A DNA stretch of 22,740 nucleotides from ZC4RG30 sp039929265 (GCA_039929265.1 JBDSRN010000191.1:1-22740), one strand, 5' to 3'. Shown: positions 10,130 through 18,040, counted from the first letter of the stretch. Notes: a model not told the origin generated them from the letters alone. Translations and numbers: made by a program.

Positions 10130-10156
10130 GCATCCGGTGGCCGTCCCGGCACGTAT
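10130..10156 (+). promoter_or_regulatory. Predicted ECF-sigma-dependent promoter of the FAD oxidoreductase
   Basis: GCATCC (10130-10135), 15 bp, then ACGTAT (10151-10156): the same element and spacing as on the opposite strand in front of the sigma gene. Transcription would start near 10163, just upstream of the GGAG ribosome site (10171-10174) and the TTG start at 10181. That spacing makes the assignment coherent. Confidence 0.6.
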
Positions 10157-10180
10157 ACGGTGCATGAACCGGAGCATTGC

Positions 10181-11521
10181 TTGAAAATCGCCATCGTAGG
10201 CAGCGGAATCGCCGGAAACGTGCTTGCGCATCACCTGCAGCACGAGCATGACCTCACGATCTTCGAAGCAGGCGACCATATCGGCGGCCATTCGCACACG
10301 CACGATGTCGAGCTCGGAGGCCGTACCTACGCGGTAGACACCGGCTTCATCGTGTTCAACGACTGGACCTATCCCAATTTCATCCGCCTGTTGAACGAGC
10401 TCGACGTCGCGACCCAGGACAGCACCATGAGCTTCTCGGTGCGCTGCGAAGCAACCGGCCTCGAGTACAACGGCACCACGATCAACAGCCTGTTCGCGCA
10501 GCGACGCAACCTGTTCCGGCCTGCCTTCTGGCGCATGGTGCACGAGATCCTGCGTTTCAATCGCGAAGCACCTGAACTGCTGCGCAGTGGCGACAGCAAT
10601 CTCGGCGTGATCGGCAGCGAGATCGGGCTCGGCCGCTATCTCGCACTGCGCCGCTATTCGCGCCAGTTCATCAATTGGTACATCCTGCCAATGGGCGCGG
10701 CGATCTGGTCAACCGATCCGGTACGAATGCTCGCGTTTCCGGCGCGTTGCTTCGTCCAGTTCTTCCACAACCACGGCATGTTGTCCGTGAACAGGCGGCC
10801 AAGTTGGCTCACCATTGCCGGCGGCTCGCGCGAATACGTGCGCAAGCTCACGGCGCCGTTCGCGGGTCGCATCCGTCTCAACACAGCCGTCGAGAAGATC
10901 TGGCGCAAACCCGGCTATGCGCTGGTCAAGGTGCAGGGCCAGGAGGCGGAACGTTTCGATGCCGTGTTCCTCGCGTGTCACAGCGATCAGGCGCTGAGCT
11001 TGCTCGCCGATCCCGCCGACCTCGAGGTCGCGACACTGCGCGCGATTCCATACCAGGCGAGTGAGGTGATCCTGCACACCGACGCGAGCCTGCTGCCGCG
11101 CCGTCGACTCGCCGTTGCCGCGTGGAACTATCATCTGCTGCCGCATGCGCCGGATACGGCCGCGGTCACCTACAACATGAACATATTGCAGCGACTGGAT
11201 GCGCCGGTGACCTTCTGCGCAACGCTCAACCGCAGCGATGTGATCCGTCCCGAGACCATTTTGCGCAGGATCATATACCAACATCCCGTCTACACGCCCC
11301 AAGGGCTCGCGGCGCAGGGCCGTCAGGCGCAGTTGAACGGCGCGAATCGCACGTACTTCTGTGGCGCGTACTGGCGCTATGGCTTCCACGAAGACGGCGT
11401 GGTGAGCGCGCTCAATGCGCTCGAGCATTTCCGTGAGCGCCAGGCACGCCAGGAGCGTCGCGTCGGTGGCTCATGGAAGCCGGTGCTGGTTGCCTCGCCA
11501 ATCATCGCGCCAGCGGTCTAG
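10181..11521 (+). CDS. FAD-dependent amine-oxidase-like oxidoreductase (COG2907 type)
   Basis: Predicted flavoprotein of 446 residues. The N-terminus is a Rossmann dinucleotide-binding segment, KIAIVGSGIAGN (GxGxxG at about 7-12), followed by the acidic end of strand beta2 in TIFEAGDHIGGHSHTHD. Family blocks include AVDTGFIVFND, EYNGTTINSLFAQRRNLF, LPMGAAIWSTDP, TYNMNILQRL and YFCGAYWRYGFHEDGVVSALNALE. COG2907 genes usually lie with DUF1365, a cyclopropane-fatty-acid-synthase-like methyltransferase and an ECF sigma/ChrR pair, and related genes have been linked to modification of unsaturated membrane lipids; none of those lipid partners is present here. The TTG start is chosen because GGAG lies 6 bp upstream and the Rossmann strand begins immediately. 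The substrate is unknown. Its TAG overlaps the dnaE2 stop. Confidence 0.85.
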   Translation: MKIAIVGSGIAGNVLAHHLQHEHDLTIFEAGDHIGGHSHTHDVELGGRTYAVDTGFIVFNDWTYPNFIRLLNELDVATQDSTMSFSVRCEATGLEYNGTTINSLFAQRRNLFRPAFWRMVHEILRFNREAPELLRSGDSNLGVIGSEIGLGRYLALRRYSRQFINWYILPMGAAIWSTDPVRMLAFPARCFVQFFHNHGMLSVNRRPSWLTIAGGSREYVRKLTAPFAGRIRLNTAVEKIWRKPGYALVKVQGQEAERFDAVFLACHSDQALSLLADPADLEVATLRAIPYQASEVILHTDASLLPRRRLAVAAWNYHLLPHAPDTAAVTYNMNILQRLDAPVTFCATLNRSDVIRPETILRRIIYQHPVYTPQGLAAQGRQAQLNGANRTYFCGAYWRYGFHEDGVVSALNALEHFRERQARQERRVGGSWKPVLVASPIIAPAV

Positions 11522-14500
11522 TGGAAGTCGCGTGAGCGCGGCGCCAGTGCGCCGAGCAGGCGCGAATGATCCACCATGCGTCGCGCGATCACGTGGGTGA
11601 CACCGGATTCGCGTTGCAGCTGACCGCGCACTTCCAGCAACGTCGCCTCCACCATCGGCTTGCGCTGCGTCTCCCCCACGCTGCGCCACACGATCACGTT
11701 CACGTTGCCTGACTCATCCTCGAGCGTGAGAAAGGTGACGCCGCCCGCGCTGCCTGGCCGCTGACGGGTAACGACGATTCCTGCGACACGCACCGAGCTG
11801 CCCGATGGCAAGGCCCGCAATTCACTGGCAGCGAGAATGCGCTGCGCAGCGAGCCGTTCGCGCAACAGCGCGATTGGATGTCGACCCAGCGTAAGTCCGA
11901 GTGAATGGTAATCAGCGATGATGTTCTCGCTTTCGCCCGGACTGCGCAGCAGCGGCACGCCTTCGTCACGCTGGTCGCCCGGCGCGGTCGGCAGCGAAGT
12001 CGTATAGCCCGCCACATCCCAGTACGCGCGATGCCGATGCCCGTCGAGCGAGTTGAGCGCACCCGCAGCAGCCAGCGCCTCTAGCTCGCGACGCGCGAGC
12101 TGCGCACGTTCGCCCAGATCCTGCGCGCCGGAAAAACCGCCCTCGCCGCGCACCTGCACGATGCGCGCGGCGGCTTCGGCGCCCAATGACTTCACGCGAT
12201 CGAAGCCCATGCGCAGGATCGCCTCACCCGACTCACCCTGCTCAAGCGAGCTCTCGGTGTGGCTGTGCTGCACGTCAACCCCGCGCACCACCACGCCGTG
12301 CGCGCGCAGATCGGCGATAAGCTGCGCCGGTCCGTAGAAGCCCATCGGCAGACTGTTAAGCAGCGCGGCAGTGAATGCCGCAGGGTGATAGTGCTTGAGC
12401 CAGGCCGAGACGTACACCAGCAATGCGAAGCTCGCCGCGTGCGCTTCGGGAAAACCGTATTCACCGAAGCCCTGTATCTGCCGGAAGATCTGTTCGGCGA
12501 ACGCGGCGGAGTAACCGTTCGTGCGCATGCCGTCACGCAGCTTGCGTTCGAACCGCTCGATGCCGCCCTTGCGTTTCCACGCCGCCATCGCACGCCGCAA
12601 CTCATCTGCTTCGCCGGGCGAGAAGCCACCCGCGACGATGGCAAGTTGCATCACCTGCTCCTGGAAGATGGGCACGCCCCGGGTTCTCTCCAGCACCGCC
12701 TTCACCTGATCGTTGGGATAGGTGGCAGACTCCTCGCCACTGCGACGACGCAGGTACGGATGCACCATGTCGCCCTGGATCGGACCAGGTCGTACGATCG
12801 CCACCTCGATCACGAGATCGTAGTAGCACACGGGCCGCAGCCGCGGCAGCATCGACATCTGCGCGCGCGATTCGATCTGGAACACGCCCACGGTGTCGGC
12901 GCGGCAGATCATTTCGTATACGGCGGGGTCCTCCCGCTGCACGGATTTCAATGTGTACGCCGGTGCACCCTCGTGACGGGCGACGAGATCGAAGGCGCGC
13001 CGGATCGCGGTGAGCATGCCGAGACCGAGCACATCGACCTTGAGCAGTCGCAGCTCCTCGAGATCGTCCTTGTCCCACTGGATCACGGTGCGCTCGGGCA
13101 TTGAAGCGTTCTCGATCGGCACCAGCTCATCGAGCGGGCCCTCGGAGATCACGAACCCGCCTACATGCTGCGACAGATGCCGTGGAAAACCGATGAGCTC
13201 CTGCGCTAGTCGCAGCACCGCGTCGAGTCGCGCATCATCGGGATCGAAACCCGCTGCGCGCACGCGTTCGCGATCGATGCGACTGCCGTCCCACCACTCC
13301 ATCGTGCCGGCGAGCCGGGCCGCCGCCACCTCGTCGAAACCGAAAGCGCGGGAAAGGTCCCGCAGCGCGCTGCGCGGACGATACGAGATCACCGTGGCCG
13401 CGAGCGCGGCGCGCCCGCGTCCGTACTTGCCGTAGATGTACTGGATGACCTCCTCGCGCCGCTCGTGCTCGAAGTCGATATCGATGTCGGGCGGCTCGTC
13501 GCGCTCGCGCGAGATGAAACGCTCCACCAGCATCGTCAGCAGCTCCGGCCCCACCGCCGTGACGCCGATGCAGTAGCAAACGATGGAGTTGGCCGCGGAG
13601 CCCCGCCCCTGGTGCAGGATCTTCTCGCGCGTCGCGAACTGCACGATGTCGTAGACCGTGAGAAAGAACGGCTCATACTTCAACGCCTCTATGAGCTCGA
13701 GCTCGCGATCGATCTGCGCACGCAGATGCGACGCTATGCCCTGTGGCCAGTGCTTGCGCACTCCCGCCTCGGTGATACGGCGCAGGTAACTCGTCGGCGT
13801 CTCGCCCTCAGGCACGATCTCATGCGGATACTGGTAGCGCAGCTCGTCGAGCGAGAACTCGCAACGCTGCGCCACCTGCAGCGTTGCGGCGAGCAGCTCC
13901 GGTGAATACAGCCGCGCGAGACGCTGCGGCTCGCGCAGATACCGTTCACCATTGGGATGCAGCGCCCAGCCCGCATCGGCGATGGACTTGCGCAGGCGGA
14001 TCGCCGTGACGGCGTCCTGCAGCTGGCGCCGCTCGCGTCGGTGCATGTGCACGTCGCCACAGGCCAGCAGCGGGATGCCGAGCTCTGCGCCTAGCGCGAC
14101 CAGTTGCGCGAACTTGCGACGATCATTGGCCTCGCGCAGCAACTCGACGCCGAGCCAGAGCTCGCCCGCGAACCGCTCCTGCAGCCAGCGCCCTGCTTCG
14201 AGCGTCACCTTGGGCTGCGCATCCGCGCGCGGCAGCCAGATGAGCACGCAGTCGCGCAGCAGCTCCGCCACATCCGCACGCACCAGCCGGTAGCTGCCCT
14301 TGCCGGCGGCGCGTCGTCCGCGCGTGATCAGCGACGATAGCCTTCCATAACCGTTGCGATTCCTCGCCAGCGCCACGAAGCAGGTCCCGCACTCCAGCCG
14401 GAACTCCGCGCCGATGATCAGCTTGAGCTGCTGCTTCTTCGCCTCGCCATGCGCTCGCACCACGCCGGCGAGCGAGCATTCATCGGTGATGGCGAGCGCG

Positions 14501-14610
14501 GCGTAGCCGAGCTGCTGCGCGCGTTCCACCAGTTCCTGCGGTTGCGAGGCGCCGCGCAGGAAACTGAAGCTGCTCACGCAATGCAGCTCGGCATAGCCCG
14601 GCGAGGACAT
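11518..14610 (-). CDS. dnaE2: DnaE2 (ImuC), error-prone DNA polymerase III alpha subunit
   Basis: Catalytic subunit of the SOS-induced mutasome, which copies past DNA lesions with ImuA and ImuB. It has 1030 residues, shorter than replicative DnaE as usual for DnaE2. The N-terminal PHP domain opens AELHCVSSFSFLRGASQP, a DnaE2-type motif. The polymerase core carries the acidic cluster PPDIDIDF (D375, D377, D379) and LLKVDVLGLGML (D526), which match the catalytic aspartates of C-family polymerases. A helix-hairpin-helix region (about 850-900) and an OB fold (about 935-1005, VRVAGIVVTRQRPG...) follow, and it ends SRDFH as typical for the family. The ATG is 4 bp after the imuB stop. Last gene of the lexA operon. 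Confidence 0.96.
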   Translation of the reverse strand: MSSPGYAELHCVSSFSFLRGASQPQELVERAQQLGYAALAITDECSLAGVVRAHGEAKKQQLKLIIGAEFRLECGTCFVALARNRNGYGRLSSLITRGRRAAGKGSYRLVRADVAELLRDCVLIWLPRADAQPKVTLEAGRWLQERFAGELWLGVELLREANDRRKFAQLVALGAELGIPLLACGDVHMHRRERRQLQDAVTAIRLRKSIADAGWALHPNGERYLREPQRLARLYSPELLAATLQVAQRCEFSLDELRYQYPHEIVPEGETPTSYLRRITEAGVRKHWPQGIASHLRAQIDRELELIEALKYEPFFLTVYDIVQFATREKILHQGRGSAANSIVCYCIGVTAVGPELLTMLVERFISRERDEPPDIDIDFEHERREEVIQYIYGKYGRGRAALAATVISYRPRSALRDLSRAFGFDEVAAARLAGTMEWWDGSRIDRERVRAAGFDPDDARLDAVLRLAQELIGFPRHLSQHVGGFVISEGPLDELVPIENASMPERTVIQWDKDDLEELRLLKVDVLGLGMLTAIRRAFDLVARHEGAPAYTLKSVQREDPAVYEMICRADTVGVFQIESRAQMSMLPRLRPVCYYDLVIEVAIVRPGPIQGDMVHPYLRRRSGEESATYPNDQVKAVLERTRGVPIFQEQVMQLAIVAGGFSPGEADELRRAMAAWKRKGGIERFERKLRDGMRTNGYSAAFAEQIFRQIQGFGEYGFPEAHAASFALLVYVSAWLKHYHPAAFTAALLNSLPMGFYGPAQLIADLRAHGVVVRGVDVQHSHTESSLEQGESGEAILRMGFDRVKSLGAEAAARIVQVRGEGGFSGAQDLGERAQLARRELEALAAAGALNSLDGHRHRAYWDVAGYTTSLPTAPGDQRDEGVPLLRSPGESENIIADYHSLGLTLGRHPIALLRERLAAQRILAASELRALPSGSSVRVAGIVVTRQRPGSAGGVTFLTLEDESGNVNVIVWRSVGETQRKPMVEATLLEVRGQLQRESGVTHVIARRMVDHSRLLGALAPRSRDFH

Positions 14611-14614
14611 CGCG

Positions 14615-16000
14615 TCAGCCGAACAGACCATGCAGGAACCAGTGATGCGCGCCATTGCGCTCGCGGAACACCCAGAGCTTCTCGCCCTGCGCGCCGCGCG
14701 CGACGTAGTAGTCGCGACCGATGTCGCGCCCCTCCCACCAGCCGGTTTCAACGCGCTCCGGCCCATCGATGAGCTGCACGGGATGACCGTGGTGACAGGG
14801 TCGCTCGGCGCGCAGCACGAGCTGTCGTGGCTCCCGCAGCAGCCACAGCGGTCGATGCTGCGGCGACCAGTCGGGCGCTACCTGCGGGCGGGTCGATTTC
14901 AGCTCCGGCTCGGTGATGCCCCAGGCGGCTTCAGGTCGATGACCGGGCACCAGACACACGCCATACACCGCCTCGTTGCCGAGCCGTGCGCGCAGACGTT
15001 CGATGAATGCTGGAATCTGCAGCGTTGCCACACCGCCGTGCTCACCCGGCTGCCACAGCCCACCACTCGCCGACGCGAGCTCCAACAATCGCCCGGTGCG
15101 CAGACGACAACTGCGCACCGGGGCAGGCAGGCGCAGGCGCGCGAGATGCTCCTGCAGCAGGTGCGCGAATTCTTCGGCGAGATGCTGAGGCAAGGCGAGG
15201 CGCAGCAGGCAGCGCGTATCCGGCACATCGCCGCGATGCATGAGTCGCAGCTCCAACACCGTCACGCCACACTGACGCTGGCGCAGAAACGCCTCCATCT
15301 CCCGCAGCATGAGCTGCACCACCGCCATGATCCGGTCCTGCGCGCTGGTCTCGTAGTACAGCTCGCGCATCGCACGGAAGCGCTCGCGCAGACGAAACGC
15401 CGAACGCGGATCGCTACGCCGGCCCAGCAACCGGTCGAGGCACACGAGCAGCTCCGGGCCGAAGCGACGCGCGAAACCTGCGCGCGGCAACCGTTGCGCC
15501 TCACCAATCGTGCGCACACCCATCGACAGCAATCGCGTGAGCGTGTCGTCGGACCAGCGCAGTGCGCGCAGCGGCAAACCCGCTACCGCGCCGGCGAGCT
15601 GCGTGGTGTCGTCGATGCACACGGGACTGCCGGCACGCGCGAGCGCCAGCGCGGCGAGCGGTGTGGGCGCCAGTGAAAGGACGGCACCCTCGAGCCCGGT
15701 ACCGCAGCGCGTACGGAAATCCGCGCACAGACCCTGGACTCCGCCGAACAACAGCAGGCTGCTGCGTATCTCGAACAGCAGGCCATCGGGTGGCTCGAGG
15801 CTCACGCGCGGCGTGTACTGCAGGGCTGCGGCAGCGAGCGTTTCCAGCACTGCGGGTTGCGACAGGTGTACTGCCACCCAGAGCTCCGCGGCCTGGACAC
15901 GTTGGGCAGCGCTGATGCTGACGGCGTGTGGCGCTCGCGTGCCTGGCGGTGGCGTGGCGGGCAGTAGTTCGTGCTGCCGGGACTTGAGGAGTGATTTCAT
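14615..16000 (-). CDS. imuB: ImuB, inactive Y-family polymerase-like mutasome hub
   Basis: Adaptor of the ImuA-ImuB-DnaE2 mutasome, related to DinB-type polymerases. It has 461 residues. The polymerase-like part starts at ELWVAVHLSQ (about 41) and continues through TPRVSLEPPDGLLFEIRSSLLLFGG; the catalytic acidic residues of true Y-family enzymes are not there, as expected for ImuB. The C-terminus has GPERVETGWWEGRDIGRDYYVA and ends WFLHGLFG, a family signature. The ATG overlaps the imuA stop (ATGA). This start leaves an extra stretch of about 40 residues (MKSLLKSRQHELLPATPPPG...) ahead of the usual family beginning. I see no obvious QLxLF clamp-binding motif. Confidence 0.94.
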   Translation of the reverse strand: MKSLLKSRQHELLPATPPPGTRAPHAVSISAAQRVQAAELWVAVHLSQPAVLETLAAAALQYTPRVSLEPPDGLLFEIRSSLLLFGGVQGLCADFRTRCGTGLEGAVLSLAPTPLAALALARAGSPVCIDDTTQLAGAVAGLPLRALRWSDDTLTRLLSMGVRTIGEAQRLPRAGFARRFGPELLVCLDRLLGRRSDPRSAFRLRERFRAMRELYYETSAQDRIMAVVQLMLREMEAFLRQRQCGVTVLELRLMHRGDVPDTRCLLRLALPQHLAEEFAHLLQEHLARLRLPAPVRSCRLRTGRLLELASASGGLWQPGEHGGVATLQIPAFIERLRARLGNEAVYGVCLVPGHRPEAAWGITEPELKSTRPQVAPDWSPQHRPLWLLREPRQLVLRAERPCHHGHPVQLIDGPERVETGWWEGRDIGRDYYVARGAQGEKLWVFRERNGAHHWFLHGLFG

Positions 16001-16632
16001 GGCAGCGGCACATCCACCGCATGGCGCGCACCACCGCGACTCTTGATGAGCCGAAGTCGCAGCCCCTGCTCCCGTGATTCGAGCGTGAGGCGCAGCGCGG
16101 CAGGCGATGCCATGTGTGCCGCTGACAAAGGACGGAACAGCACCGCATAAGTGCCGGCACGCTGGGTCGCCAGCCCGAGCCGACGCAACGAGCGTGTGTC
16201 GGCATGCCCCACCCAGGCAAGGGCGATCTGGCAGGCGCCGGAGACGAGCGCCTGTTCCAGCACCCACAGCGGTTTGTCGGTGCGGACCATGAGCAAACGT
16301 TCCAGCTTGAGACCCTGCGCATGCAACGCGGGAGCAAAGGCTTCGAAAGGTGGCGCGATGAAGGTGCACCAGCGGGCAGGCTCGAGATGCGTGAGCATCG
16401 CGAGTGCGGGCATCAGCAACTGCAACTCACCCACGCCGTGGCGCGGGATCAGGATTTCAGTGATACCGCTCTGCGGCCAGCCGCCACCGGGAAGCGCGGC
16501 GTCGAGTGCCGGATAACCGGTGGGCAGCGTCGCGGTTTGCGCAAGACTGCGCCCCCGCCACAAGCCGGGATGTTGCAGCAACCCGGCAAGGCGGTCGGAA
16601 GCCGGCGCGAGATCCTCTACTGAAGGGGCCAT
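15997..16632 (-). CDS. imuA: ImuA, SulA/RecA-like mutasome protein
   Basis: Component of the SOS-induced mutasome, thought to modulate the complex with RecA and ImuB. It has 211 residues. The family block LPTGYPALDAALPGGGWPQS followed by ITEILIPRHGVGELQLLMPAL is clear. The RecA-like P-loop is degenerate (PRHGVGELQ, no GKT), typical of proteobacterial ImuA. Later conserved pieces include PARWCTFIAPPFEAFAPAL, WVLEQALVSGACQIALAWV and LRLIKSRGGAR. It starts 21 bp after the lexA stop with a weak ribosome site and its stop overlaps imuB, so it is clearly in one operon with lexA. Confidence 0.93.
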   Translation of the reverse strand: MAPSVEDLAPASDRLAGLLQHPGLWRGRSLAQTATLPTGYPALDAALPGGGWPQSGITEILIPRHGVGELQLLMPALAMLTHLEPARWCTFIAPPFEAFAPALHAQGLKLERLLMVRTDKPLWVLEQALVSGACQIALAWVGHADTRSLRRLGLATQRAGTYAVLFRPLSAAHMASPAALRLTLESREQGLRLRLIKSRGGARHAVDVPLP

Positions 16633-16653
16633 TCGCGCACCAGAATTGAGGCA

Positions 16654-17268
16654 TCAAAGGGTCTTGCCGCGCCGGATCACACCCACCACTACTCCCTCGA
16701 TGAGGAACTCTTCTTCCTTCATGTCTACCCGGATGGGTTCGAAATCCGGGTTTTCCGGCAGCAACCAGGCGATGGAGCCTTCCTGGCGATAACGCTTCAC
16801 CGTGACTTCGTTCTCGAGCCGCGCCACGACGATCTGGCGATTGCGGACTTCGGGTGTGCGATGCACGGCGACCAGATCGCCATCGAGGATGCCGGCATCC
16901 TTCATGCTCATGCCGACTACTTTGAGCAGGTAGTGAGGACGCGGCTGGAAGACATCGGGATCGATCTGCAGTCTCGCCTCGATATGTTCTTCCGCAAGGA
17001 TGGGCCGACCCGCAGCGACGCGACCGATGAGCGGCAGACCCAACTGCTCGCGCATGGTGTCCCGCAGCTGGATGCCGCGTGAGGCACCGGGCAGCAGCGA
17101 AATGACGCCTTTTCTGGCCAGCGCGCGCAAGTGATCCTCCGCAGCGTTGGGCGAGCGGAAACCCAGCTCGCGCGCGATTTCCTTGCGAGTGGGCGGCATG
17201 CCCGTGTTGTTGATGGCTTCCTGGATGAGTCGCAGGATCTGGGTCTGGCGCGGTGTCAGGTCTGACAT
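16654..17268 (-). CDS. lexA: LexA, SOS repressor
   Basis: Transcriptional repressor of the SOS regulon, inactivated by RecA-stimulated self-cleavage. It has 204 residues. The N-terminal winged helix-turn-helix (about 1-65) reads LTPRQTQILRLIQEA with PPTRKEIARELGFRSPNAAEDHL. The cleavage site is the A86-G87 bond in GRVAAGRPILAEEHIE. The catalytic dyad is S121 (VVGMSMKDAG) and K158 (ENEVTVKRY), with spacing as in E. coli LexA. First gene of lexA-imuA-imuB-dnaE2. A LexA box ends 8 nt before its ATG, so it represses itself and the mutasome together. No Shine-Dalgarno sequence is visible in the short leader. Confidence 0.98.
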   Translation of the reverse strand: MSDLTPRQTQILRLIQEAINNTGMPPTRKEIARELGFRSPNAAEDHLRALARKGVISLLPGASRGIQLRDTMREQLGLPLIGRVAAGRPILAEEHIEARLQIDPDVFQPRPHYLLKVVGMSMKDAGILDGDLVAVHRTPEVRNRQIVVARLENEVTVKRYRQEGSIAWLLPENPDFEPIRVDMKEEEFLIEGVVVGVIRRGKTL

Positions 17269-17276
17269 AGGTACTA

Positions 17277-17292
17277 CTGTTCAAATATACAG
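17277..17292 (-). promoter_or_regulatory. LexA (SOS) box
   Basis: CTGT at 17277-17280 and ACAG at 17289-17292 with an 8-bp AT-rich spacer (TCAAATAT) match the E. coli consensus CTGT-N8-ACAG. The dyad extends to TACTGT...ACAGTA (17275-17294). It lies just downstream of the predicted start of lexA transcription and 8 nt upstream of the ATG, so bound LexA would block initiation. Confidence 0.93.
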
Positions 17293-17300
17293 TAGCTGGG

Positions 17301-17328
17301 ATTATATCCAGAACAATGCGTTTAGCAA
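17301..17328 (-). promoter_or_regulatory. Predicted sigma70 promoter of the lexA-imuAB-dnaE2 operon
   Basis: On the minus strand a perfect TATAAT (17301-17306) is preceded by TTGCTA (17323-17328) with a 16-bp spacer. The predicted transcription start (about 17294) falls at the edge of the LexA box, giving a leader of about 25 nt. Confidence 0.7.
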
Positions 17329-17705
17329 GCCGGGATGAGAATCCTTGATTCACTACTCCGCTTCAAATCCGTGCAACACCGACCCATCAGCAATGGGTAG
17401 GCACTGACTCATCAGCAAAGCGAAATGCACGATGCGCGCATGCGCATGAATAGCGAGGCACGCGAGATACTGACGTCGATACAGCGTGTTTGTCGCGGCA
17501 TGCAGACAAATCACGCGTCCATTCCTACGCATGCATTCATGGATTCCTACGAGCCGCACAGCAGATTGCTATTGCACAAGCTGTGCGAGTTATGGCTAAG
17601 TTGCATCGCCGCGAGGGCCAGGGTCTGCGAGCAGCCCGCGCATGATGCGGAACAGTTGATCAAGATTCGTTTTAGAAATGCTCCACCATGCAAAGGGGAC
17701 TTAAT
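17329..17705. other. Non-coding intergenic region between the lexA promoter and the lipoprotein gene
   Basis: About 375 bp with no convincing gene; the short open frames here have no family features. Visible structure includes a 6-bp hairpin ACCCAT-N5-ATGGGT (17382-17398), CATCAGCAA twice 25 bp apart (17385 and 17410), ATTCCTACG twice 22 bp apart (17521 and 17543), TTTGTC/GACAAA arms in the 17490-17510 area, and GCACA-AGC-TGTGC (17574-17586). It probably holds the lipoprotein promoter and leader, but I find no hexamer pair good enough to name. A small RNA cannot be excluded. Confidence 0.5.
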
Positions 17706-18020
17706 ATGAAGACCGCGATTGTTGTGAAGATTGCCGCCGTAGCACTTGTTGCCACGCTGGCTGGTTGCGTTGACCTCAAGCCGCTGCAGGCCCAGGTTGA
17801 TGATCTCAAGTCACAGGTCAGCAAGCTGTCGTCCGATCTGTCGGCCGCCAAGAGTTCGGCTGATTCGGCGTCCAGCGCCGCCCAGTCTGCCTCGCAGGCC
17901 GCTTCGGGTGCACAGAGCACCGCGAATCAGGCTCTTGCCGCTTCGCAGGCCAGCCAGAGCTGCTGCGATGCGACCAACGAGAAGATCGACCGCATGTTCA
18001 AGAAGTCCGTCTCGAAGTAA
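17706..18020 (+). CDS. Lpp/OprI-like alanine-rich outer-membrane lipoprotein
   Basis: Small lipoprotein expected in the outer membrane as a structural coiled coil. It has 104 residues: a signal peptide with lipobox LAGC (lipid-modified C21), then VDLKPLQAQVDDLKSQVSKLSSDLSAAK, a heptad-like coiled coil, then a long Ala/Ser/Gln zipper and a C-terminal NEKIDRMFKKSVSK. The build is that of Pseudomonas OprI and E. coli Lpp, including a final lysine that in Lpp is joined to peptidoglycan. Unusual is a vicinal Cys pair (QSCCDAT) just before the end. The start has a good AAGGGG site at 17693-17698. It is monocistronic with a strong terminator after it. Confidence 0.85.
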   Translation: MKTAIVVKIAAVALVATLAGCVDLKPLQAQVDDLKSQVSKLSSDLSAAKSSADSASSAAQSASQAASGAQSTANQALAASQASQSCCDATNEKIDRMFKKSVSK

Positions 18021-18040
18021 TTCGGACCGACGCATGAACG

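Noticed and set aside
10104..10130. Third GCATCC as another sigma-dependent promoter
   Set aside because: Fifteen bases downstream the sequence is CAACTG, which does not resemble the CGTAT element.
14630..15676. 348-codon open frame on the plus strand
   Set aside because: Antisense to imuB, His/Gln/Arg-rich, no motif.
17425..17709. 94-codon open frame between lexA and the lipoprotein gene
   Set aside because: Overlaps the lipoprotein ribosome site and start, has no family features and no visible ribosome site; treated as non-coding.
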